Assembly (NCBI GenBank): GCA_001689535.1
Contig: LUJP01000092.1
Span: 1 to 17,829, forward strand
Direction: 5' to 3'
Source of the DNA: Bacteroidales bacterium M5
GTDB lineage: Bacteria; Bacteroidota; Bacteroidia; Bacteroidales; Muribaculaceae
DNA length: 17,829 nt
This document shows positions 1 to 6,564 of this stretch, piece by piece. The stretch's first letter is position 1. Each line of letters opens with the position of its first letter. Both the position numbers and the translations under genes were made by a program. The notes beneath the pieces are model-generated. The model did not search any database. It was not told the origin of the DNA and saw only the letters and a list, made by a program, of their open reading frames with translations.

Positions 1-108
1 CGTGCAAGTCTTTTAAAACTTTTTTTCAGCGAAATTGTTATTCCAATTTTCAATTTTCACACTTACCCTACTGATAATCCATAAAATAAGCCCAAGAAAA
101 AATTTTAT

Positions 109-140
109 GTTGGGTGTTATTTTTTTTATTATTAATTTCG
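109..140 (+). promoter_or_regulatory. Possible Bacteroidota-type promoter for the DUF1460 gene
   Basis: GTTG at 109-112 is followed after 20 nt by TAATTTCG at 133-140. The Bacteroidota housekeeping consensus is TTTG (often only TTG), about 19-21 nt, then TAnnTTTG. The -7 box has one mismatch (C for T). Transcription would begin near 146-148, leaving a leader of about 45 nt before the ATG at 191. The region is very AT-rich, so a chance match is possible. Confidence 0.35.
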
Positions 141-190
141 TGAAAATGTTTATTCGGATTTTTTATTCCCTTTACACACCCAAAAAAACG

Positions 191-1054
191 ATGACACGAC
201 ATATTATAAAAAGACTCCTTGCCGCCGTAGCCACCACACTCTGCATCGCCACGGCCAGCGCCATCAATCCGTCACAGATACGCTTTCACAACGAACGCAC
301 CGACACCACCGCCATAACGGAAATGCTGAAAAAGGTGGCGGCGATGCACCCCCGGACCCCGAGACAGGCCGTGACAACTTTTGCTGAAATGCTCGTGGGA
401 AAACCTTATAAAGCCGGCACACTCGAAGGCAAGCCCGAGATGCTCACGGTAAATATGGACGAGTTTGACTGCACCACTTTCATGGAAACCGTAATGGCTC
501 TTGCCATGACTGTGGACCAGCAACGCACTTCATGGCAGGATTTCGTCTACAATCTTGAGCAACTCCGCTACCGCCAGGGCAATGCCAACGGCTATAGCTC
601 ACGCCTCCATTATATCAGCGACTGGATTATGACCAACGGCCATAAGGGCTACGTGGCCGATGTGACCGAACGCGTGGGAACGCCGTCATATATGGTGAAG
701 ACCATAGATTTCATGTCGCGGAATGCGGATAAATATCCTGCTCTCGCCGATTCGACCAATCTGGCCGGAGTAAAATCCATGGAGATGGGATACCGCTCGC
801 ACCGTTTTCCCTATCTGAAATCCCCATCCGTTAAAAACGCCAAGCTGGCCGACGGCTATATGGTAGCGCTCATCACCAACACGAAAGGACTTGACGCCAC
901 CCACGTGGGCTTCATCAAGATGGTGGACGGAGTGCCGCATCTGCTCCATGCCTCATCAAAGGCCGGAAAAGTAGTCATAGATCCTCTGACACTTGCCGAC
1001 TATCTGCGCAGAAACCACACTTGCGCCGGCATACGCGTGATTCAGCTCGACTGA
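191..1054 (+). CDS. Secreted DUF1460 family protein (N-acetylmuramoyl-L-alanine amidase-like, NlpC/P60 fold)
   Basis: This 287-residue protein resembles the DUF1460 family, which has a papain/NlpC-P60-like fold and is linked to peptidoglycan turnover in the Bacteroidales envelope. Residues 1-24 form a signal peptide: basic MTRHIIKR, a hydrophobic stretch, then ASA before INPSQ. Family landmarks are the FDCTTFMET motif with the probable catalytic Cys94, the RLHYISDW block (about 138-145), and DATHVGF with probable catalytic His238 followed by HASS. An in-frame start at 35 would add 52 AT-rich, low-quality residues ahead of the signal peptide, so the ATG at 191 is chosen. It is a single gene convergent with eno. 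The exact bond cleaved cannot be read from sequence. Confidence 0.85.
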   Translation: MTRHIIKRLLAAVATTLCIATASAINPSQIRFHNERTDTTAITEMLKKVAAMHPRTPRQAVTTFAEMLVGKPYKAGTLEGKPEMLTVNMDEFDCTTFMETVMALAMTVDQQRTSWQDFVYNLEQLRYRQGNANGYSSRLHYISDWIMTNGHKGYVADVTERVGTPSYMVKTIDFMSRNADKYPALADSTNLAGVKSMEMGYRSHRFPYLKSPSVKNAKLADGYMVALITNTKGLDATHVGFIKMVDGVPHLLHASSKAGKVVIDPLTLADYLRRNHTCAGIRVIQLD

Positions 1055-1151
1055 TATCACCCCTGCCCTCCCCTCTCCTCTCCACCATAAAACAGCTATA
1101 ATAATCACCGCCGGGAAAGCAACCCCCGAAGCATCCGGCAGCCTTATTACC

Positions 1152-1206
1152 CCAATAAAAAAATCCTCCGCAATGCGATATTTCGCTGCGGAGGATTTTT
1201 TATTGG
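1152..1206. terminator. Bidirectional terminator between the DUF1460 gene and eno
   Basis: A long inverted repeat pairs 1152-1172 with 1187-1206. It has a GC-rich core (TCCTCCGCA with TGCGGAGGA) flanked by A7 on the left and T6 on the right, and CCAAT/ATTGG at the outer edges. One A is bulged. The loop can form a further small hairpin, GCGA TATT TCGC, at 1175-1186. The U-tract falls correctly on either strand, which suits two convergent genes ending at 1054 and 1252. Confidence 0.9.
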
Positions 1207-1251
1207 ATTACGAATAACCGGAATGAATCCGGCACCGTGGCTGATTTTCTA

Positions 1252-2547
1252 TCAGGCCTGGGGCATTTTGGTCTTTTTGCCATAGCCGTAGGCTGCGTCG
1301 GGACCGAGTTCTTCCTGGATGCGGAGGAGCTGGTTGTACTTGGCCATACGGTCGGAACGGCTTGCAGAACCGGTCTTGATCTGTCCGGCGTTGGTAGCTA
1401 CGGCGATGTCGGCGATGGTAGCGTCCTCGGTTTCGCCAGAGCGGTGAGAGATAACTGCGGTGTAGCCGTTGCGCTGAGCGAGTTCTACGGCGCGGAGAGT
1501 CTCGGTGAGTGAACCGATCTGGTTAACCTTAACGAGGATAGAGTTGGCGCAGCCAAGCTCGATACCTTTCTTGAGGTACTTAACGTTGGTAACGAAGAGG
1601 TCATCACCAACGAGCTGGCAACGGTTGCCGATCATCTCGGTGAGGAGCTTCCAGCCTTCCCAGTCGTTCTGGTCCATACCGTCCTCGATGGAGTCGATAG
1701 GATATTTCTCAACGAGTTCCTTGAGGAATTCAGCCTGCTCCTTGGAGGTGCGCTTGGGAGCGTCGGGCCCCTGCTTCCAGGTGTAGTCGTAAAGACCGTC
1801 CTTGTAGAATTCTGAAGAAGCGCAGTCGAGACCGATGGTAACGTCCTTTCCGGGAACGTAGCCTGCGAGCTCGATAGCCTTGATGATTACGTTGAGGGCA
1901 TCTTCGGTGCCATCCAGGTTGGGTGCGAAACCGCCTTCGTCACCTACAGCGGTAGAGAGGCCACGGTCGTGGAGCACTTTCTTGAGGTTGTGGAATACTT
2001 CGGTGCCCATGCGGATGCCTTCCTTGAAGCAGCATGCGCCGATAGGACGGATCATGAACTCCTGGAAGCAGATGGGAGCGTCGGAGTGAGCGCCACCGTT
2101 GATGATATTCATCATGGGAACGGGGAGAACATAGGAGTTGCATCCGCCGATGTATTTGTAAAGGGGAAGGTCGAGGTAGTCGGCAGCAGCTTTGGCTACA
2201 GCTAGCGAAACGCCAAGGATGGCGTTGGCGCCGAGGTTGCTCTTGGTTTCGGTTCCGTCAAGGGCGAGCATAGTCTCGTCGATACGGATCTGGTCGAGGG
2301 CGCTCATGCCTACGAGGGCCTGGGCGATGGGACCGTTAACGTTGGCAACAGCTTTGGTTACGCCTTTGCCCATATAGCGACTCTTGTCGCCGTCGCGAAG
2401 CTCGAGAGCCTCGTTTTCACCGGTAGAAGCGCCGGAGGGAACGGAAGCACGGCCACGTGCGCCCGATTCAAGGATTACGTCAACTTCAACTGTGGGGTTG
2501 CCGCGTGAGTCGAGAACCTCGCGACCGATGATTTTTTCAATTTTCAT
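1252..2547 (-). CDS. eno: Enolase (phosphopyruvate hydratase)
   Basis: Enolase (EC 4.2.1.11) interconverts 2-phosphoglycerate and phosphoenolpyruvate in glycolysis, in the cytosol with Mg2+. The protein is 431 residues, the usual bacterial length, and complete. Visible sites are the catalytic loop SGAST (38-42), the HSDAP loop (154-158), GDEGGFAP with Glu204, the Mg2+ ligands Asp241, Glu288 (SIEDG) and Asp315 (GDDLF), catalytic Lys340 (LVKVNQ), the substrate loop SHRSGETED (367-375), and Lys391 in KTGSASRSDR. It lies downstream of the ribosomal operon in the same orientation but is separated from rplQ by 423 nt holding its own promoter candidate and terminators, so it is probably transcribed alone. 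Confidence 0.98.
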   Translation of the reverse strand: MKIEKIIGREVLDSRGNPTVEVDVILESGARGRASVPSGASTGENEALELRDGDKSRYMGKGVTKAVANVNGPIAQALVGMSALDQIRIDETMLALDGTETKSNLGANAILGVSLAVAKAAADYLDLPLYKYIGGCNSYVLPVPMMNIINGGAHSDAPICFQEFMIRPIGACCFKEGIRMGTEVFHNLKKVLHDRGLSTAVGDEGGFAPNLDGTEDALNVIIKAIELAGYVPGKDVTIGLDCASSEFYKDGLYDYTWKQGPDAPKRTSKEQAEFLKELVEKYPIDSIEDGMDQNDWEGWKLLTEMIGNRCQLVGDDLFVTNVKYLKKGIELGCANSILVKVNQIGSLTETLRAVELAQRNGYTAVISHRSGETEDATIADIAVATNAGQIKTGSASRSDRMAKYNQLLRIQEELGPDAAYGYGKKTKMPQA

Positions 2548-2645
2548 AGTTTGTCTTAACTTAAAAAGTTGGTTATAATGAGTTGTTGATTCACAATATG
2601 ATTCACAATATTATGTGACTGCAGGCCATAAGCATCGCATTTGCG

Positions 2646-2677
2646 CAAAGTTACGAAAGTTTGATTTCACAAACAAC
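2646..2677 (-). promoter_or_regulatory. Bacteroidota-type promoter for eno
   Basis: On the minus strand, GTTG (2677-2674) is followed after 20 nt by TAACTTTG (2653-2646), a full match to the -7 consensus TAnnTTTG with the expected spacing to a TTG-type -33 box. Transcription would start near 2638-2641, giving a leader of about 90 nt. The leader is AT-rich and lacks a Shine-Dalgarno sequence before the ATG at 2547. Confidence 0.65.
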
Positions 2678-2788
2678 ATAGAAACTATAATTTTTAGCTC
2701 CTTTTTCTGCGCCTTTCCACAATATATGTTAACTGTGGGTCAGACCTTCCGGCCGCTGGGTTCAGAGAGCACAAACGTTCGGAGCTAA

Positions 2789-2871
2789 AGGCTGGGAAAA
2801 GCAGCCACAGGAAACAAAACAGGCTGGGAAAAGCAGCCACAGGAAACAAAACAGGCTGGGAAAAGCAGCCA
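2789..2871. repeat. 32-bp tandem repeat, about 2.6 copies, each with a hairpin
   Basis: Two perfect 32-nt copies (2789-2820 and 2821-2852) are followed by a partial 19-nt copy (2853-2871). Each copy contains GGCTG, a 7-nt loop and CAGCC (2790-2806, 2822-2838, 2854-2870). On the minus strand the two full units read as the hairpin followed by TGTTTTGTTT, which resembles a weak intrinsic terminator. The repeats lie directly after the main operon terminator. There are no spacers between copies, so this is not a CRISPR array. Confidence 0.9.
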
Positions 2872-2882
2872 GCTATAAACAG

Positions 2883-2917
2883 CAATCCGCGCCGGTCAAG
2901 ATAACCGGTGCGGATTG
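2883..2917 (-). terminator. Terminator-like hairpin at the end of the ribosomal operon
   Basis: CAATCCGCGCCGGT (2883-2896) pairs with ACCGGTGCGGATTG (2904-2917) over 14 positions, with one G-U-type pair and a 7-nt loop. On the minus strand it lies about 54 nt after the rplQ stop. The sequence after it (CTGTTTATAG) is only moderately T-rich, so termination may be helped by the repeated hairpins that follow. A weaker hairpin at 2934-2954 precedes it. Confidence 0.7.
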
Positions 2918-2970
2918 ACTGATATGATGGAATGGCGGCGGACAGAACCGCGCCTAAACCTACACTGAAA

Positions 2971-3471
2971 TTATTCTGCTGCGGGAGCTTCGGCGGCAGG
3001 TGTTTCTGCTGCAGGAGCTTCAGCCTTGGAAGCCTCGGCGGGTGCAGCCTTGCGGCGTGAACGACGGGTGCGTCCTTCTTTCTTGGCGCCCTTGGCATCC
3101 TTGAGCATAGCCTCGTTGTAGTCTACAAGCTCAATGAAGCACATCTTGGCGTTGTCGCCCAGACGGTAGCCGGTCTTGAGAATGCGGGTATAGCCGCCGT
3201 TACGGTCAGCAATCTTCTTGGCAACCTCGCGGAAGAGCTCGTTGACAGCTTCTTTGTTCTGGAGGTAGCTGAACACCACGCGACGGTTATTCATTGAATC
3301 GTCCTTGGCACGGTTGATCAGCGGTTCGGCGTAAACACGCAGGGCTTTAGCCTTTGCCAGAGTGGTGAAGATTCTCTTGCGGAGAATCAGCGAGATGGTC
3401 ATGTTGGCAAGAAGGGCATCGCGATGGGCTTTTTTACGACCGAGGTGGTTGAATTTTTTATTGTGTCTCAT
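2971..3471 (-). CDS. rplQ: 50S ribosomal protein L17 with Ala-rich C-terminal tail
   Basis: L17 binds 23S rRNA near the polypeptide exit side of the large subunit. The protein has 166 residues. The conserved core is about residues 1-123, starting MRHNKKFNHLGRKKAHRDAL, with RNGGYTRILKTGYRLGDNAKM at about 90-110. After it comes a basic stretch (124-141) and then an Ala/Glu/Pro tail (142-166, repeats of PAAE). E. coli L17 is about 127 residues, so the tail is an addition, typical of Bacteroidota in my recollection. It is the last gene of the cluster, 8 nt after rpoA. Confidence 0.97.
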   Translation of the reverse strand: MRHNKKFNHLGRKKAHRDALLANMTISLILRKRIFTTLAKAKALRVYAEPLINRAKDDSMNNRRVVFSYLQNKEAVNELFREVAKKIADRNGGYTRILKTGYRLGDNAKMCFIELVDYNEAMLKDAKGAKKEGRTRRSRRKAAPAEASKAEAPAAETPAAEAPAAE

Positions 3472-3479
3472 CGTTATTT

Positions 3480-4472
3480 TTACTCTTTATCTAATTTATA
3501 CTTTGAAATATCCATGCCGAACGAAAGGTTCAGGTTGGCCAGGAGCTCGTCGAGTTCGGTAAGCGACTTCTTGCCGAAGTTGCGGAACTTGAGCAGATCG
3601 TTGCGGTTGAACACCACGAGTTCGCCGAGTGTCTCCACTTCGGCACTCTTGAGGCAGTTGAGTGCGCGCACCGACAGATCCATATCGACGAGTTTCGACT
3701 TTAGGAGCTGGCGCATGTGGAGCACTTCTTCATCAAATTCCTCATTTTCCTCTTTCTCGGTGGTCTCGAGGGTGATCTTCTCGTCGGAGAAGAGCATGAA
3801 GTGGTAGATGAGGATTTTGGCGGCCTCTTTCAGGGCATCCTTGGGAAGAATCGATCCGTTGGTGGTAATTTCGAGAGTCAGCTTGTCGTAGTCGGTCTTC
3901 TGGTCCACACGGAAGTTCTCGACGGTATATTTCACGTTTTTGATGGGCGTGTAGATAGAGTCGATGGCTATGGTGTGGATGTCGTCGGCGGGAGTCACGT
4001 TTTCCTCAGCGGGCACCCAGCCGCGACCCTTGTTCACAACGAATTCGAGTGTGAACGATGCAGAAGGATCGAGGTGGCATATCACGAGTTCGGGATTGAG
4101 AACCTCAAAACCGGAGAGGACCCCGTTGAGGTCGCCGGCCTTGAATTCCTCGCGTCCGCTCACCGTGATGGTGGCTTTTTCCGAGTCGGTATTTTCTACT
4201 GTCTGCTTGAGATCGACCTTCTTCAGGTTGAGGATAATGTTTGTCACATCCTCCTTCACACCGGGAATGGTGTCGAACTCATGTTTAACCCCATCTATTT
4301 TGATAGACGCAATGGCATAACCTTCGAGGCTTGACAGCAGGATTCTGCGCAGGGCGTTGCCAATGGTTATGCCATAGCCCGGCTCCAATGGCTTGAACTC
4401 AAACTTGCCGAAACGGTTGTCGGCTTCCAACATCAATACCTTGTCAGGTTTTTGAAATGCTAATATAGCCAT
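3480..4472 (-). CDS. rpoA: DNA-directed RNA polymerase subunit alpha
   Basis: Alpha dimerises to nucleate assembly of RNA polymerase, and its C-terminal domain contacts UP elements and activators. The protein is 330 residues. The N-terminal domain contains GNALRRILLSS (38-48), the dimerisation signature. An acidic linker (about 239-249) leads to the alpha-CTD, with LSVRALNCLK carrying Arg269 (equivalent to the DNA-binding Arg265 of E. coli) and RNFGKKSLTEL (297-307). The ATG at 4472 gives the standard start MAILAFQKPDK. An in-frame TTG three codons upstream is rejected. It lies between rpsD (18-nt gap) and rplQ (8-nt gap), as in other alpha operons. Confidence 0.98.
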   Translation of the reverse strand: MAILAFQKPDKVLMLEADNRFGKFEFKPLEPGYGITIGNALRRILLSSLEGYAIASIKIDGVKHEFDTIPGVKEDVTNIILNLKKVDLKQTVENTDSEKATITVSGREEFKAGDLNGVLSGFEVLNPELVICHLDPSASFTLEFVVNKGRGWVPAEENVTPADDIHTIAIDSIYTPIKNVKYTVENFRVDQKTDYDKLTLEITTNGSILPKDALKEAAKILIYHFMLFSDEKITLETTEKEENEEFDEEVLHMRQLLKSKLVDMDLSVRALNCLKSAEVETLGELVVFNRNDLLKFRNFGKKSLTELDELLANLNLSFGMDISKYKLDKE

Positions 4473-4490
4473 GGGGATCAATTTAGGGGA

Positions 4491-5096
4491 TTACTTAGAA
4501 TACAACTCGACGATTAACTGCTCTTTGATAGCTTCGGGGATATCCTCGCGTGCGGGCACATGCAGAAGTTTGCCTGCCTTGAGCGATTCGTCCCATTCGA
4601 GCCAGGGATATTTCGAGTGGTTGAAGCCGGCGAGAGCGTCGGCGATTACTTCAAGAGATTTGCTCTTCTCGCGCACGCCAACCACGTCGCCGGGCTGTAC
4701 GGCGTAAGAAGCCACGTTTACTACCTGTCCGTTGACGGTGATGTGGCGGTGGAGCACCAGCTGGCGTGCGGCAGCACGTGTGGGAGCAATGCCCAGACGG
4801 TAAACCACGTTGTCCAGACGGCCTTCGAGGAGCTGCAGAAGTACCTCACCGGTAATACCCTTGGTGCTGGCAGCCTTGTCGAAGAGGTTGCGGAACTGAC
4901 GCTCGAGCACACCATAGGTATATTTGGCTTTCTGCTTCTCACGCAGCTGAACGCCGTACTCCGAGGTCTTGCGGCGCTTATTCTGGCCATGCTGGCCTGG
5001 AGGATAGTTTTTCTTGGCGAGTACTTTGTCTTCGCCGAAAATGGGTTCGCCGAATTTGCGGGCGATTTTGGTTTTTGGGCCTGTATATCTTGCCAT
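4491..5096 (-). CDS. rpsD: 30S ribosomal protein S4 (cysteine-free form)
   Basis: S4 is a primary 16S rRNA-binding protein that nucleates the 30S body and represses translation of its own operon in other bacteria. The protein is 201 residues, starting MARYTGPKTKIARKFGEPIF. The S4 RNA-binding domain is about 91-150 (LEGRLDNVVYRLG onward), and the C-terminus NHSKYPWLEWDE is typical of Bacteroidota. There are no cysteines, so the N-terminal zinc site found in some S4 proteins is absent. An unusually long structured spacer of about 280 nt precedes it, which fits an S4-responsive leader but does not prove one. Confidence 0.98.
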   Translation of the reverse strand: MARYTGPKTKIARKFGEPIFGEDKVLAKKNYPPGQHGQNKRRKTSEYGVQLREKQKAKYTYGVLERQFRNLFDKAASTKGITGEVLLQLLEGRLDNVVYRLGIAPTRAAARQLVLHRHITVNGQVVNVASYAVQPGDVVGVREKSKSLEVIADALAGFNHSKYPWLEWDESLKAGKLLHVPAREDIPEAIKEQLIVELYSK

Positions 5097-5377
5097 TTTG
5101 TTTGTTGCTGATTTTATTTTTGTTTGAGCCCGGGAACCTGGGGCGGGAAAGAGCGGTTCGGTGCAGCCGCGACCATAGAGAGGTGAAGAAAAAAGTATGG
5201 TCTATTTCACCTTGCCGACCGTTCCTAGCCTTGAGCATCGGGGGCCTGCTGTATGATTTGTCCGGTTAAACGCCGCAAATTTCCCGGCGCAATCCTTTGC
5301 GGGATATGACGGGAAACATGTGGTGTATGGCAACCGCCGGCCATCGCGGGCCGGGGAGCATGGTGTCTGACAGTGAA
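5097..5377 (-). promoter_or_regulatory. Structured rpsK-rpsD spacer, candidate mRNA leader
   Basis: This spacer of about 280 nt contains many inverted repeats. Perfect stems are 5365-5370/5378-5383 (overlapping the rpsK stop), 5337-5342/5349-5354 (CCGGCC loop ATCGCG GGCCGG), 5280-5286/5310-5316 (TTTCCCG/CGGGAAA) enclosing 5288-5292/5297-5301, and 5134-5138/5155-5159. Two further stems interlock: 5171-5177 with 5196-5202 (GACCATA/TATGGTC) and 5182-5187 with 5206-5211 (GGTGAA/TTCACC). They form an H-type pseudoknot topology or two exclusive hairpins. The last 40 nt before rpsD are A-rich on the mRNA. No good promoter boxes were found. A role in S4 autoregulation is inferred from position alone. 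Confidence 0.5.
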
Positions 5378-5767
5378 TCAGACGCGACGACGTTTGGGAG
5401 GACGGCAACCGTTGTGGGGCAGCGGAGTAACGTCGATAATTTCGGTTACTTCGATACCGGCGCCATGTACGGTGCGGATAGCTGATTCGCGACCGTTGCC
5501 GGGACCCTTCACATAGGCTTTCACCTTGCGGAGGCCCAGATCATAGGCAACCTTGGCACAATCCTGAGCGGCCATCTGGGCAGCGTAAGGAGTGTTTTTC
5601 TTGGAGCCACGGAAGCCCATTTTGCCTGCGCTCGACCAGGAGATGACTTGTCCTTCGGAGTTGGCCAGGCACACGATGATGTTGTTGAAAGAGGAGTGAA
5701 CGTGAAGCTGGCCGGCGGCATCAACTTTGACGTTTCTCTTCTTTGCTGCGACTGTCTTTTTTGCCAT
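5378..5767 (-). CDS. rpsK: 30S ribosomal protein S11
   Basis: S11 sits on the 30S platform and contacts 16S rRNA near the mRNA exit and the Shine-Dalgarno region. The protein is 129 residues, the normal length. Family landmarks are HVHSSFNNIIV (22-32), SSAGKMGFRGSKK, TPYAAQMAAQ, and the C-terminal signature GIEVTEIIDVTPLPHNGCRPPKRRRV. It starts 9 nt after rpsM. The 3' end of the gene is part of a hairpin (5365-5383) that includes the stop codon. Confidence 0.98.
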   Translation of the reverse strand: MAKKTVAAKKRNVKVDAAGQLHVHSSFNNIIVCLANSEGQVISWSSAGKMGFRGSKKNTPYAAQMAAQDCAKVAYDLGLRKVKAYVKGPGNGRESAIRTVHGAGIEVTEIIDVTPLPHNGCRPPKRRRV

Positions 5768-5776
5768 ACTAAATTA

Positions 5777-6157
5777 TTATTTTGTAGCTTTCTTCTTGTT
5801 AGCGACTGTTTTCTTGCGTCCCTTGCGGGTGCGGGCATTGTTCTTGGTGCTCTGGCCGCGGACGGGAAGACCGTTACGGTGACGGATGCCACGGTAGCAG
5901 CCTATGTCCATGAGGCGCTTGATGTTGAGCTGAATCTCGCTGCGGAGGTCACCTTCAACCTTATAGTCGTTCTGTATTACCTCGCGCACTTTGGCTGCCT
6001 GCTCGTCGGTCCAGTCCTGAACCTTGATATCGGGGTTTACGCCGGCCTTCTCGAGGATGGTCTTTGCAGCGCTTCGGCCGATGCCGAAGATGTAAGTCAA
6101 GGATATTTCACCTCTTTTGTTCTGAGGGAGATCGACTCCCACTATGCGTACTGCCAT
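5777..6157 (-). CDS. rpsM: 30S ribosomal protein S13
   Basis: S13 lies in the 30S head and forms intersubunit bridges with L5 and contacts with P-site tRNA. The protein is 126 residues. It has the start MAVRIVGVDLPQNKRGEI, the helix-two-turn-helix region YIFGIGRSAAKTILEKAG, and the tail signature YRGIRHRNGLPVRGQ followed by NNARTRKGRKK. It is the first gene of the classical alpha group and follows rpmJ after 38 AT-rich nt. Confidence 0.98.
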   Translation of the reverse strand: MAVRIVGVDLPQNKRGEISLTYIFGIGRSAAKTILEKAGVNPDIKVQDWTDEQAAKVREVIQNDYKVEGDLRSEIQLNIKRLMDIGCYRGIRHRNGLPVRGQSTKNNARTRKGRKKTVANKKKATK

Positions 6158-6195
6158 ATATCGAATTAAATTTTTCGCAAAATTAATAAAAAAAT

Positions 6196-6312
6196 TTATC
6201 CTTGACGCTGTTTATACTTAGGATTTTTCTTATTGATCACATAGAGGCGGCCTTTGCGACGCACGATTTTGCTGTCGGGGGTGCGCTTTTTAACTGAAGC
6301 TCTTACTTTCAT
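6196..6312 (-). CDS. rpmJ: 50S ribosomal protein L36, zinc-free form
   Basis: L36 is the smallest large-subunit protein and stabilises 23S rRNA folding. The gene encodes 38 residues, beginning MKVRASVKKRTPDSK and ending KNPKYKQRQG. Compared with the E. coli zinc-ribbon form, the ligand positions Cys11, Cys14, Cys27 and His33 are Thr, Ser, Asn and Tyr, so zinc cannot be bound in the usual way. A longer in-frame extension upstream exists but reaches back into infA. The ATG at 6312 gives the exact family length. It follows infA by 22 nt, the standard order. Confidence 0.96.
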   Translation of the reverse strand: MKVRASVKKRTPDSKIVRRKGRLYVINKKNPKYKQRQG

Positions 6313-6334
6313 TGTATTTCGTTTTTTGATTTTC

Positions 6335-6553
6335 TTATTTGTATCTGAAAGCGATCCGGCCTTTGGAGAGGTCGTAGGGCGACATCTCAACTCTCACTTT
6401 GTCGCCGGGAAGAATCTTGATGTAGTGCATTCTCATCTTGCCCGAGATGTGGGCGGTGATTTCATGACCGTTTTCAAGTTCTACACGGAACATAGCGTTG
6501 GAGAGCGACTCTACAATCACGCCATCGATTTCAATCGCTGCTTGTTTTGCCAT
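6335..6553 (-). CDS. infA: Translation initiation factor IF-1
   Basis: IF-1 occupies the ribosomal A site during initiation and assists IF-2 and IF-3. The protein is 72 residues, the usual size, with one S1/OB-fold domain. Landmarks are IEIDGVIVESLSNAMFRVELENGHEI, the conserved HISGKMRMHYIKILPGDKV segment, and the ending SPYDLSKGRIAFRYK. It lies 11 nt after map and before rpmJ, as in many bacterial spc-alpha clusters. Confidence 0.98.
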   Translation of the reverse strand: MAKQAAIEIDGVIVESLSNAMFRVELENGHEITAHISGKMRMHYIKILPGDKVRVEMSPYDLSKGRIAFRYK

Positions 6554-6564
6554 ATATTGTTTTG

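Larger units (their letters stand above)
2548..2970. other. 423-nt non-coding region between rplQ and eno
   Basis: No convincing gene is present. Reading on the minus strand from rplQ, it holds a small GC-rich hairpin (2934-2954), a strong terminator-like hairpin (2883-2917), three tandem copies of a hairpin repeat (2789-2871), about 110 nt without clear structure, the eno promoter candidate (2646-2677), and an AT-rich eno leader. The leader contains a 12-nt tandem duplication (GATTCACAATAT, at 2588-2599 and 2600-2611). A reading frame crossing this region on the minus strand is an out-of-frame extension through the end of rplQ and is Arg/Pro-rich noise. Confidence 0.8.

Noticed and set aside
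1..30. Weak hairpin with a T-run (AAGT...ACTT then TTTTT) as a terminator for an upstream gene
   Set aside because: The stem is only about 4 AT-rich base pairs, and no upstream gene is visible in the window to support it.
35..190. Longer N-terminus for the DUF1460 protein starting at position 35
   Set aside because: The extra 52 residues come from very AT-rich DNA, resemble no domain, and would sit in front of a clear signal peptide that starts at 191. They also overlap the promoter candidate.
2789..2871. CRISPR-like array
   Set aside because: The 32-bp units are directly adjacent, without unique spacers, and no cas gene is nearby.
2694..3098. Minus-strand reading frame of 134 codons overlapping the end of rplQ
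   Set aside because: It is in another frame over rplQ and the repeat region, has Arg/Pro-rich composition, and its repeats simply mirror the 32-bp DNA repeat.
3717..4334. Long plus-strand reading frames opposite rpoA and other ribosomal genes
   Set aside because: They are antisense shadows of well-supported genes, with no recognisable domains and no promoter or ribosome-binding signals.
4473..4481. TTG start for rpoA three codons upstream of the ATG
   Set aside because: The ATG at 4472 gives the standard MAILAFQ N-terminus of the family and the usual 330-residue length.
5189..5197. TACTTTTT on the minus strand as an internal promoter for rpsD
   Set aside because: It misses the last G of the -7 box and has no -33 box at the right distance. 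The same bases are part of the interlocked stems.
6178..6185. TAATTTTG on the minus strand as an internal promoter for rpsM onward
   Set aside because: The -7 box fits the consensus, but no TTG-type -33 box lies 19-21 nt upstream, and the local DNA is AT-rich, so a chance match is likely.
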